NCBI GenBank assembly: GCA_964633205.1
Contig: CAZWFN010000140.1
Coordinates: 1-16,340 of the forward strand
Origin: CAYVQE01 sp964633205
GTDB taxonomy: Bacteria; Myxococcota; B64-G9
Length of the DNA: 16,340 nucleotides
Direction: 5' to 3'
The notes below the pieces were generated by a model. That model searched no databases, was not told the origin of the DNA, and saw only the letters and a program-made list of their open reading frames with translations. The translations under genes were made by a program, and so were the position numbers. Below, piece by piece: positions 7,444 to 15,241 of the stretch (position 1 is the first letter of the stretch; every line of letters starts with the position of its first letter).

Positions 7444-9029
7444 CCAGCCCCCGGATCGAGCGCACGGACGTGAGTCTCGAGCCTGACGCTTCGCGAGTCC
7501 TCATTCGGCCCTTCGTCCCCGAGGACGAGCGGGTGGTGCGGATCGTATCGCGGATCGCGGCGCAGCTCGACGCCGAGGTCGACGAGCACCTCGGCAAGAT
7601 CTTTCGCGACTTCGACAGCCGGCACATCGAGGTGGAGAGCGCGTTTCTCGAGCGCTACGAGAGCGTGCGCCACCTCCAGATCACGGATCAGGAGCCGAGC
7701 CACGAGCGGAAGCTGCTGATCGGGGCCTACTTCACGAGCGAGTACTCTTTGGAGTCCGCGGCCCTGTGCAACCCGTCGGTGGTCCCACACCCCGACCAGA
7801 CGGGGCTGCCGGAGGGGAGCCTGCGGGTCGTTTTGAGCCTGCGGGCGGTGGGGGAGGGGCACATCTCGTCGGTGGCCTTCCGCTGCGGCACCATCGACGC
7901 CGCGCACCGGATCGTCATCGAGGATCCGCCGCCCTTCGTGGTGACCCCCCAAGCCGTGGCGAGCCGCGAGTTCGACAAGCGGGTGCTGGCCCAGAAGATC
8001 ATGGACATGGGGTTCGCCAACGAGTACACGGACCGGGTCTTTTCGCTGCTGCCGCCGGAGTTCACCTACCAGGAGATCCAGGAGGCCGTGGCAGAGCTGC
8101 TGGGGCGCGAGCCCGCGCTGTCGTTGACTCACGCGGCCACCCGCAAGGACCTGTTCTGGGTGGCCAGCTCGAACTACGACATTCGGTTCGACCCGAAGGT
8201 GCCCCTGGGGGGGCGCGCCCTGTTTCCATACTCCCCCAGCGAGAAGCACGGCATCGAAGACGCACGCTTCGTGCGGTTCGTCGAAGACGGGGCAGGGCCG
8301 CCGGGCGGCGGGGACGACGAAGAGGCTGGCGGAGGCTGGGACCAGCAGGATCTCGAGGCCGCGGAGGCGGCGGGAACGCGCGGCGCGCCGCCCGCGCCCG
8401 GCGACCCCGCCGCCACCCGGGGCGGCGACGTGACCTACTACGCCACGGCCACGGCCTGGGACGGCAAGAACCTGATGCCGCAGCTCATCGCGACCCGCGA
8501 CTTTCTGACCTTTCAGGTGCGCACCCTCAACGGCCAGGCGGTCCGCAACAAGGGCATGGCCCTGTTTCCCCGCAAGATCCACGGCAAGTACGCCATGCTC
8601 GCCCGGCTGGACAACGAGAACATCTACCTGCTGTACTCCGAACAGCTCCAATTCTGGAGAAAGGCGCAGATTATCTTGCGCCCCACCTACCCGTGGGAGT
8701 TTTACCAGATCGGCAACTGTGGCTCCCCCCTGGAGACCGACGCCGGCTGGCTGGTGATCACCCACGGCGTGGGCGCCATGCGCCGCTACGCCATCGGCGC
8801 GGCGCTGCTCGATCGGGACGACCCTGCGCGCGTGCTCGGGCGTACCGACGCGCCCTTCCTGGTGCCCATGGAAAACGAGCGCGAGGGCTACGTCCCCAAC
8901 GTGGTCTACTCCTGCGGCGCCCTGATCCACCGCGGCAAGCTCGTGCTCCCCTACGCCATGGCGGACTACGCCACCCGCGCGGTGCTCGTGGACCTGGAGG
9001 AGCTGCTGTCCTCCATGGTGCGGCCATGA
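7440..9029 (+). CDS. GH130-family beta-mannoside phosphorylase/hydrolase, long form
   Basis: 529 residues. The start overlaps the GT4 stop by 4 bp (ATGA). Residues 1-about 195 form an N-terminal extension that includes a helical part seen in long GH130-like proteins. The five-bladed propeller follows, with GHISSVAFRCG, KHGIEDARFVRF (Asp274 aligns with the catalytic Asp of the EDPR-type GH130 motif), GKNLMPQLIATRDF, NKGMALFPRKI and YQIGNCGSPLETDAGWLVIT (422-441), then HGVGAMRRY. Arg448/Arg449 and His442 lie where phosphate contacts would be plausible. GH130 proteins of this form include beta-1,2-oligomannan phosphorylases. Odd feature: residues 283-329 are a Gly/Glu/Ala/Pro-rich insertion just after the catalytic-Asp segment, where I would expect a short hairpin. 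No signal peptide is visible, so it should act in the cytoplasm. Phosphorylase versus hydrolase cannot be settled by eye. Confidence 0.85.
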   Translation: MTSPRIERTDVSLEPDASRVLIRPFVPEDERVVRIVSRIAAQLDAEVDEHLGKIFRDFDSRHIEVESAFLERYESVRHLQITDQEPSHERKLLIGAYFTSEYSLESAALCNPSVVPHPDQTGLPEGSLRVVLSLRAVGEGHISSVAFRCGTIDAAHRIVIEDPPPFVVTPQAVASREFDKRVLAQKIMDMGFANEYTDRVFSLLPPEFTYQEIQEAVAELLGREPALSLTHAATRKDLFWVASSNYDIRFDPKVPLGGRALFPYSPSEKHGIEDARFVRFVEDGAGPPGGGDDEEAGGGWDQQDLEAAEAAGTRGAPPAPGDPAATRGGDVTYYATATAWDGKNLMPQLIATRDFLTFQVRTLNGQAVRNKGMALFPRKIHGKYAMLARLDNENIYLLYSEQLQFWRKAQIILRPTYPWEFYQIGNCGSPLETDAGWLVITHGVGAMRRYAIGAALLDRDDPARVLGRTDAPFLVPMENEREGYVPNVVYSCGALIHRGKLVLPYAMADYATRAVLVDLEELLSSMVRP

Positions 9030-9097
9030 GCCGGGGGGGAGGCTGGGAGCGGCCATGAGCGGCCATGAGTTGGGGGAGGGCTGGGTGCGACCATGAT
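9021..9097 (+). repeat. Four near-identical copies of CGRCCATGAK around a gene junction
   Basis: CGGCCATGAG occurs at 9021-9030, 9050-9059 and 9060-9069, and CGACCATGAT at 9088-9097. Between copies 1 and 2, and between 3 and 4, lie similar G-rich spacers with GGGGGAGG...CTGGG. Copy 1 contains the stop of the long GH130 gene and copy 4 the start of the short one. This looks like local tandem duplication of a stop/start junction. The ATGs in copies 2 and 3 are out of frame with the downstream gene. Confidence 0.8.
9072..9080 (+). promoter_or_regulatory. Probable ribosome binding site of the short GH130 gene
   Basis: GGGGGAGGG ends 12 nt before ATG 9093, which is a longer spacing than usual. 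It is closer to no other in-frame start, and protein homology begins right at MIRHPENPLITPA, so 9093 is still the best start. Confidence 0.4.
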
Positions 9098-10163
9098 CAG
9101 ACATCCCGAAAACCCGTTGATCACCCCCGCCATGATCCCCCCGTCCCACCCGGAGCTGGAGGTGCTGGGCGCGTTCAACCCGGGAGCGTGCCGATTCGGC
9201 CAGGAGGTGATCCTGGTGCTGCGGGTGGCCGAGGGCTGCCCGCGAACCGCCGATGGGGTGGCCGTCCCCCACTATCGCTTCCGGCCGAGGGACGGCGGAG
9301 AGCCGGAGGGGAAGCTCGAGGTGCGCCACTTCCGGCGCGACGACCCCGACCTCGAGATCAAGGACAGCCGCGCGGTGATTCACCGGGGCGTGGAGTACGT
9401 CTCGACGGTGAGCCACCTGAGGTTGGCCCGCTCCCTCGATGGCGTCCACTTCCAGGTGGATCCGACGCCATTTTGGACCCCCGTCGACGCCTCGGAGGCC
9501 TATGGCGTGGAGGACGCGCGAATCACCGAGATCGACGGCTGGTACTACATCAACTACACCGCCGTATCCCCCGACAGCTACGGCACGTCCCTGATTCGCA
9601 CCCGGGACTTCGTGGACGTCGAGTACCTGGGGATGATCTTCCCGGTGCCCAACAAGGACGTGTGCCTGTTTCCCAAAAAGATCGGTGGCCGCTACTACGC
9701 GCTGCACCGCCCTTACAACCACGGCTTCGGCCGCAGCTCCATCTGGATCGCGCAGTCGCCGGACCTGGTGCACTGGGGCCAGCACCGCTGTCTGGTCCGT
9801 CCCCGGGAAAACGGCTGGGAGGACGAGAAGATCGGCGGGGGCGCGCCGCCCCTCGCGACCGCAGACGGGTGGCTGGAGATCTATCACGGCAAGGCGCTGC
9901 GGCAGGGCCGGGACCACTACTCCCTGGGGGTGCTGCTGCTGGAGCGCGACGATCCCACGCGGATTCGCTTCCGGGGAGCGCACCCCATCCTGGCGCCGCA
10001 GGCGCCCTACGAGACGGCGGGCTTCGTGCCCAACGTGGTCTTCGCCTCCGGGGTGGTACCTGGTGAGGCGGGGGAGCTGCTTCTGTACTACGCGGCCTGT
10101 GACGAGACGACGTGTCTGGCGCGCTGCACGGTGGAGGAGCTGGTTGGCGGCGGAAAATTTTGA
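9093..10163 (+). CDS. GH130-family beta-mannoside phosphorylase/hydrolase, short form
   Basis: 356 residues, close to the usual 300-360 for single-domain GH130. The classic family order is clear: HPENPLITP at 4-12, GAFNPGACRF, ILVLRVAEG, the motif YGVEDARITEIDGWYYINYT from 137 (Asp141 as putative catalytic Asp), FPVPNKDVCLFPKKIGGRYY, RPYN, SIWIAQSPDLVHWG, ENGWEDEKIGGGAPPLATAD (239-258), GWLEIYHG (259-266) and GFVPNVVFASG near the end. In characterised phosphorylases I recall Arg at the position of Lys246 (RIG), so a hydrolase or a variant phosphate site is possible. It is preceded by a 63-bp spacer full of repeated starts, and is the last gene of the operon. Its partner is the long GH130 upstream; the two share only family-level similarity, so they probably differ in chain-length preference. 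Confidence 0.88.
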   Translation: MIRHPENPLITPAMIPPSHPELEVLGAFNPGACRFGQEVILVLRVAEGCPRTADGVAVPHYRFRPRDGGEPEGKLEVRHFRRDDPDLEIKDSRAVIHRGVEYVSTVSHLRLARSLDGVHFQVDPTPFWTPVDASEAYGVEDARITEIDGWYYINYTAVSPDSYGTSLIRTRDFVDVEYLGMIFPVPNKDVCLFPKKIGGRYYALHRPYNHGFGRSSIWIAQSPDLVHWGQHRCLVRPRENGWEDEKIGGGAPPLATADGWLEIYHGKALRQGRDHYSLGVLLLERDDPTRIRFRGAHPILAPQAPYETAGFVPNVVFASGVVPGEAGELLLYYAACDETTCLARCTVEELVGGGKF

Positions 10164-10201
10164 AGGGTCACGGCTGAAGGGTCACGTGCCCGACGACATA
10201 T

Positions 10202-10298
10202 TGCCACATATGGCACCCGCGCCCCCTATGAGGGCGCCCTTCGGGCATAAACCGGGGACCTTCGGTCCCCTTCAAAGGCGCGGGGGACTTCGTCCCCC
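10202..10298. repeat. Cluster of four small hairpins, three with TTC loops
   Basis: In order: TGCCA-CATA-TGGCA (10202-10215), GCCC-TTC-GGGC (10236-10246), GGGGACC-TTC-GGTCCCC (10254-10270) and GGGGGAC-TTC-GTCCCCC (10282-10298). The last two have perfect 7-bp stems and are 11 bp apart. There is no T-run after any of them, so they are not textbook intrinsic terminators. Their position 39-135 bp after the last operon stop suggests mRNA 3'-end protection, transcription slowing, or a REP-like repeat family. Confidence 0.75.
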
Positions 10299-10315
10299 CA
10301 AACCCAAAACTGGGG

Positions 10316-10353
10316 AAGTGTAGTTGTCGTTAATGGGAAAATGTAGTTGACGT
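10316..10353 (+). repeat. 15-bp direct repeat, 23-bp period
   Basis: AAGTGTAGTTGTCGT (10316-10330) and AAATGTAGTTGACGT (10339-10353) differ at two positions and start 23 bp apart, about two helical turns. The sequence then runs into CGGGGACAGATCTCTTCC. It could be a paired binding site upstream of the beta-helix gene or the end of a decayed insertion element. Confidence 0.55.
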
Positions 10354-10409
10354 CGGGGACAGATCTCTTCCACCCAATCGAGGCGCCCGGATAGAAATGC
10401 ATCAGCCTA

Positions 10410-10438
10410 TTCCCAGATCATCTCGACGATGCTACTAT
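10410..10438 (+). promoter_or_regulatory. Possible promoter of the beta-helix lipoprotein gene
   Basis: TTCCCA (10410-10415), a 17-bp spacer and TACTAT (10433-10438), each matching 4 of 6 consensus sigma-70 bases, in a relatively AT-rich patch 39 bp before the chosen start codon. Confidence 0.3.
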
Positions 10439-10476
10439 TTGGCAACTGGGTGGACTCGCTAAGGAAAAGGAAAGAC

Positions 10477-13400
10477 ATGAAGAGGTCGAATAAGGCGAAA
10501 GGTTGCTTGAAGCTCTTGGCATGTTTTCTCTTCGTTGCAGTGCAATTTGGATGCGAGGGGACAATCAGTAGCCCTGTTGATGGCGGCCAGAACAGTTTTG
10601 ACGCGGGGGACGCGGGGGACGCGGGGGACGGCAACGCCGGAGATGCCGGTGACGATGGATCCGAGTGCCTGGCGCAATGCGAGAACAAAGAATGCGGTGA
10701 CGATGGCTGTGGTGGTGTGTGTGGCAGCTGCCAGGACGGCATGGAGTGCAACGCGGATCAGATCTGCGAGTCGCCGCTCTACACGCGCTACTTCGTCAGC
10801 AAGCAGGGCCTGGACACGAACGATGGCACGAGCTGGGAGCAGGCCTTTTTGACCATACAGCGAGGCGTGGACGCACTGCAGGCGGGCGACATGCTCACCA
10901 TCGGTCCGGGGGAGTACTTCGAGAGCGTAGTCTGCGACAACCTCGGCAACGCCAGCGCGCAGACCGTCATCCAGGCGCAGATCCCCGGCACGGTGGTGCT
11001 GCGCGGCGATGAACCCGCCCCTGAGTTCACCAAGGTCGAGGGCTATCGTTTCGTGTACGCCGCCCCCTTCGACAGGGAGCCACGCGCGGTCATGGACCGC
11101 AACAGCCAGCACACCTACTTCCCCAAGGCCAACGTGGTGGAGCTCGAGTTCGCCCCCGGCTACTTCCACTACGACTCAGACGCCGGCATGCTCTACCTCT
11201 CCAACCCGGACTTGGGCCCGGCGAGCCAGGGCCGCTACACAATCTCGACGACCAGCGATCACGGCCTGGAGCTGACCAGCCCGCAACGCGTGACTATCGA
11301 CGGACTGGCGGCCACGGGCTTCGACATGGGCATCTTGATGTTCACGCCCGAGTCCTGCGTGGTGCGCAATTGTGCGCTGTATATGAACGTCGCCGGCGTC
11401 ATGATGCAGTCGCCCGACGGCATCGGCGAGGAGGCGGGCGGGTCCAACAACCTGGTCGAGCTCAACGTCACCTACGGGAACACCTACGCTGGGATTGCGC
11501 GCTACTCGGCCGACAACGACACCATCCGCCACAACTACACCTACAAAAACGTGCGCGAGGACAGCGAGCACTTCGGCATCATCCACTACGGTCACATGTT
11601 TGGACCGCTGCTGATGCTGAACAACATCGCCTGGGGCCACAACTTCAACTATTCCGTCAAGGCGGGAGATCAGGAGGAGTACCTGGCGAACAGCGTGGGG
11701 CTGGGCTATATCCGCATCAGCAACGAAAAGGTATCCCACAATTTGATCGCCGGCGGCAACGAGTACGATCGCACGAACGATGCGCCCGGGGACTCCGTCC
11801 TCTTCGAGCGCGAGGCAGATCTGAACCAGGACTTCGAGTACGCCGATGCCGACAACCTGGACTTCCGCCTGCAGCCCGATTCACGTTTCATCGGTACGGC
11901 GCCGGACGGCTCCGATCGCGGGCCCTATCCCTACGAGGCGAACATCTTCTACCTGTCGCCCACGGGCGACGACCATGACAACGACGGCCTGTCCATGCGC
12001 AGCCCGTGGCAGACTTTGGGCCGCGCCTTTGCCGACCTGCGCCCCGGGGACACGGTCTATCTCTCCGCGGGCCGGTATGACGCGGCGCCCCTGAGCGGGG
12101 CCGGCGACGGGCAGACGCCCATCCGCATCCTCGGCCGCGGCCGCCAGCCGGTCGTCATCGCGGGCCTGCAGACGGTGACCGGCTGCGCCGGCCTGGTCTT
12201 CGAGCGCCTGGCTTTCTCCGGCGGCATCGCCCTGAGCGGGACCAGCGGGGCGAGGTTCAACAACTGCACTTTTTTCGATGCGGCAATCGGGCTGGACGCG
12301 GCGAGCGTCGCCGATCTGCAGGTGACCCACTCGCTGTTCGCCGACGCGTCGCTGCGCGTAAGCGACGGCAACGGCGTGCTGCTCAGCGGGAACGTCTACG
12401 CAAACAACGGCATCCCGGCCCTTCGCCTCGACGCAGCCAGCAAGAACCTCTACTCGGACTACAACGGCTACCGGGACAGCAGCACCTGCTGGCAGGTCGG
12501 TGCTTCGAGCTGGTCGCTCGCCGATCTGCAGCAAAGGCACCACGATGTGTATTCGCTGGGAGAGACGCCGGATGCGAACAGGGAAGAGGCCGTGCCCCGG
12601 ATGGAAGGCGATCCCGCCCTGTCCAGCACGGGCCCCAACAGCACGGGCCTGGGGGTCTATCACGAGTACGATCTGGCCGCCAAGTCCCTGGGCGTGGTCG
12701 GCCCTATCCTGCATTCGGTCAGCGACACCACGGCCAACATCGAGTGGTGGACGTCTCATCCGGCAAACTACGAGCTGATCTGGAACGACGAGCGCCTCTG
12801 GGAGAACGATGACGGGGCTTGGTTGAGTTCGAATCAGAACCCTCCCCACGACGTGATGGGAAACGACGGGGACTACTATCGGGACTTTGTCACCAATGAT
12901 TTCTTCCACAAGGAGAACGGCTCATGGGTGTTTTTGGGGACACTCATGGGCTACGAAAGCGCCCGGACCTCCGATCGCTTCATCTCCTTCAGCCTGAGGG
13001 ATCTGACCCCTGGACAGACCTATCACTTCAAGATCGTCTCCTTGGATGCCCGGGAGGTGGACTCCACCCTGGCCGTGCTCAGCCCGGATGACCTGAGCTT
13101 CACCACCGAGACCTCCACGGCCGCCCCGCGCGTCTTCTACGTCGCGCCGGACGGCGCCGACGCGAACGACGGCCTGAGCCGCGGGAGTGCCTTCCAGACT
13201 ATCTCCCGGGCGGCTGATCAGGTCAGGCCCGGCGACACGGTGCTCATCGCCGAGGGCGACTACGCGGAGACCGTGCGCATCCGCGTGGCCGGGACCGAAG
13301 CGCAGCCGATCAGCTTCCGGGCCATGACGGGTGAGAGGCCGAGGATCCTGCTCGAGAACCTGCCGCGGTCGTTCATGCTCAACGGGAAGCCGGACATTCG

Positions 13401-14793
13401 CATCGATGGCCTGTTTTTTGAGGGCGGGTACGGCTACGAAGGCGGCATGGAGATCGCCGACAGCCCGCGCGTCCGGATCACCCGCTGCATGAACGCGATG
13501 ATATCCGCCAGCGATTGCCCCGACATGCTGGTCAAGAACAACGTGCTTTACGGCGGCGGGGCGGCCGTCGGCATCGGCGGCAGTTCCCCGGGCTCGACCA
13601 TCGAGAACAACATGGTCGCCGGGACTATCCTGCGGGACGTCTCCGCCGGCGCCGGGGTGACCGTGCGGCGCAACATCTTCTGCGACGCGGTTCGCAACAA
13701 GATGCACCAGACCCTGCTGCAGGTCTCTGACGAGGCGACCGAAGAGGACAACTGCTTCTACACCTTGCGACCGGAAGTCGACAAGTTGGCGGTCAACGAC
13801 CAGGAGCTGGCGGTCTACGCCGCTCAGACGGGATCCGACTCCTTCTTCTCCAACCCCATGATGCCCGGCGGGCTGGGCTGGTTCCAGGGCTGGTCGCGGG
13901 TCTCCATGGAGGACTTCGACGTCTGCTTCAGCTCAAACCCCGAGCTGATCCTGCGCGACATCGGCCTGCAGCCGGACGCCTTCAGCGAATACACCTTCGA
14001 GACCAGCGACTGGCCCTACACCCCGGCATGGGCAGCACAGTTCATCGCGGCCAGGGAAACCGCCGAGGCCCTGGAGGCCGCAGGCCAGGACGCCGATGCG
14101 CTCGACGCCTACAACGACATGCTGGCCAACTTGCCCATGGGCGAACGCCTGGAATCCGAAATCCTGAAAGCTGCCTCGCTCTGCGCCCAGAGACTGGACG
14201 ACTACGTCCAGGCCACACAGCTGGCCGAAGCCATCCCCCTGGAGCCGCTGGCCATGCATCGCCAGATGGAGCTGATGCTGGCCCAGGGAGACACTGCGGG
14301 CCTGGTGGCCGCTTTCAACCAGAACGCGCTGGGTGGCAGGGCCTTTCATCTGAGCTATGTTTTTCCAGAGCACGAAGACGTGATGGCCGATCTGTACTAC
14401 TACCGCGCCCTGGCCTACGCCGACACCGGGGACCTGGCGGCGGCGGAGGCCGACCTGAGGGTGATGAACGACAAGCGCGAGCAGCTTACCTACACCAGCG
14501 GCACGAGCATCCACGACCTGGCCTGGCTGCGCCTGGGCGATTTCTATCGGACGGAGCTGAACGACGACGACAGGGCGCTGGCAGAGTATCTCCAGGTCTG
14601 CGATCGGACCACCTGGGAGCCCTTCGGCACCGTCGACAAACCGGTCCTGACCGGCGCCAGCGAAACCCTGGTGCTGGCCACCGAGGCCGCCTGCGAGATC
14701 CTGCGCGCCCGGGGAGAGCACGCAGCGGCGGACGAGCTGGAAGCCAGCCTGGCGCAAGCCCAGGCGGAGGCTGCGGCGGCCTTGGCAAACTAA
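10477..14793 (+). CDS. Large putative lipoprotein: three beta-helix modules, FN3-like domain, TPR-like tail
   Basis: 1438 residues from ATG 10477, chosen because AAGGAAAG lies just upstream and a basic N-terminus (MKRSNKAK) is followed by a hydrophobic core. The lipidated Cys is probably Cys26 (VQFGC); LLAC at Cys16 is a better lipobox but too early. A Gly/Asp-rich linker follows, then a Cys knot of the type CGDDGCGGVCGSC, frequent in Myxococcota. Three modules start alike at about 105, 491 and 887 (YFVSKQGLDTNDGTSWEQAF, FYLSPTGDDHDNDG, FYVAPDGADANDG, each followed by G-D-T/M-L/V-x-I/L-x-x-G-x-Y), the opening of right-handed parallel beta-helix (DUF1565/PbH1) domains. An FN3-like domain lies at about 741-880 and an Ala/Leu-rich TPR-like region at about 1185-1438. 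Beta-helix proteins often bind or cleave polysaccharides, but no lyase catalytic set is evident. Probably at the cell surface or in the periplasm. Confidence 0.85.
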   Translation: MKRSNKAKGCLKLLACFLFVAVQFGCEGTISSPVDGGQNSFDAGDAGDAGDGNAGDAGDDGSECLAQCENKECGDDGCGGVCGSCQDGMECNADQICESPLYTRYFVSKQGLDTNDGTSWEQAFLTIQRGVDALQAGDMLTIGPGEYFESVVCDNLGNASAQTVIQAQIPGTVVLRGDEPAPEFTKVEGYRFVYAAPFDREPRAVMDRNSQHTYFPKANVVELEFAPGYFHYDSDAGMLYLSNPDLGPASQGRYTISTTSDHGLELTSPQRVTIDGLAATGFDMGILMFTPESCVVRNCALYMNVAGVMMQSPDGIGEEAGGSNNLVELNVTYGNTYAGIARYSADNDTIRHNYTYKNVREDSEHFGIIHYGHMFGPLLMLNNIAWGHNFNYSVKAGDQEEYLANSVGLGYIRISNEKVSHNLIAGGNEYDRTNDAPGDSVLFEREADLNQDFEYADADNLDFRLQPDSRFIGTAPDGSDRGPYPYEANIFYLSPTGDDHDNDGLSMRSPWQTLGRAFADLRPGDTVYLSAGRYDAAPLSGAGDGQTPIRILGRGRQPVVIAGLQTVTGCAGLVFERLAFSGGIALSGTSGARFNNCTFFDAAIGLDAASVADLQVTHSLFADASLRVSDGNGVLLSGNVYANNGIPALRLDAASKNLYSDYNGYRDSSTCWQVGASSWSLADLQQRHHDVYSLGETPDANREEAVPRMEGDPALSSTGPNSTGLGVYHEYDLAAKSLGVVGPILHSVSDTTANIEWWTSHPANYELIWNDERLWENDDGAWLSSNQNPPHDVMGNDGDYYRDFVTNDFFHKENGSWVFLGTLMGYESARTSDRFISFSLRDLTPGQTYHFKIVSLDAREVDSTLAVLSPDDLSFTTETSTAAPRVFYVAPDGADANDGLSRGSAFQTISRAADQVRPGDTVLIAEGDYAETVRIRVAGTEAQPISFRAMTGERPRILLENLPRSFMLNGKPDIRIDGLFFEGGYGYEGGMEIADSPRVRITRCMNAMISASDCPDMLVKNNVLYGGGAAVGIGGSSPGSTIENNMVAGTILRDVSAGAGVTVRRNIFCDAVRNKMHQTLLQVSDEATEEDNCFYTLRPEVDKLAVNDQELAVYAAQTGSDSFFSNPMMPGGLGWFQGWSRVSMEDFDVCFSSNPELILRDIGLQPDAFSEYTFETSDWPYTPAWAAQFIAARETAEALEAAGQDADALDAYNDMLANLPMGERLESEILKAASLCAQRLDDYVQATQLAEAIPLEPLAMHRQMELMLAQGDTAGLVAAFNQNALGGRAFHLSYVFPEHEDVMADLYYYRALAYADTGDLAAAEADLRVMNDKREQLTYTSGTSIHDLAWLRLGDFYRTELNDDDRALAEYLQVCDRTTWEPFGTVDKPVLTGASETLVLATEAACEILRARGEHAAADELEASLAQAQAEAAAALAN
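10600..10626 (+). repeat. Three tandem copies of GACGCGGGG
   Basis: A perfect 9-bp unit repeated three times, encoding Asp-Ala-Gly repeats in the linker after the signal peptide. Gain or loss of units keeps the frame, so linker length could vary between strains. Confidence 0.9.
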
Positions 14794-15241
14794 GATGATC
14801 TACAGTGAGCGTAAGCGTCAGACCGATCGCCCCATCTGAGGCGCGATGCCCTCATGAAGCCCTGAACGGCTATTTTGAGGTTGCGAGACTGGCATCAGCT
14901 TCCGAAGACACTATGGAAAAGTCAAGCCACACCCATCCGGGTCTTCGCCAGGATCTCAGGATCTCCCACCGCCTGGAGGGTGTCGTCAAAACCGAAATGA
15001 CGTATTCCTTTAGCAGACTGACATCCCTACGGATGGATCAATACGCCGGTTATTCGACACCCTGCCTGTGGGGCGGTCCTGAATCCGGATGCGGAGTGGT
15101 TCGAGCCGTTCGTTCTGCACCGGGTGCGGGCCGGTGCGTCCTACTGCGGCTGCAGCTGCCCGAAATCCGGCGGAACTTCGATTCGGTCCGGGGGCATGGA
15201 ACTTGCTCCCTGTCGGGCGACTGGCGACTGGAGGTGCGGCC
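14794..15241. other. Intergenic stretch, no supported gene
   Basis: 448 bp between the beta-helix gene and aceE. It is less GC-rich than its neighbours from about 14800 to 15060. A GTG-initiated open frame from 14805 overlaps aceE in another frame and has no coding character. I see no strong terminator hairpin after 14793 and no convincing promoter hexamers; CAGGATCT occurs twice in tandem near 14949. It must hold the aceE promoter unless aceE is read through from upstream. Confidence 0.5.
15230..15234 (+). promoter_or_regulatory. Ribosome binding site of aceE
   Basis: GGAGG with a 7-nt spacer before ATG 15242. Confidence 0.7.

Noticed and set aside
7230..9983. 917-codon minus-strand open frame opposite the GH130 genes
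   Set aside because: An antisense shadow of high-GC3 coding sequence, rich in His, Val, Gly and Arg with no domain. The plus strand carries two recognisable GH130 proteins.
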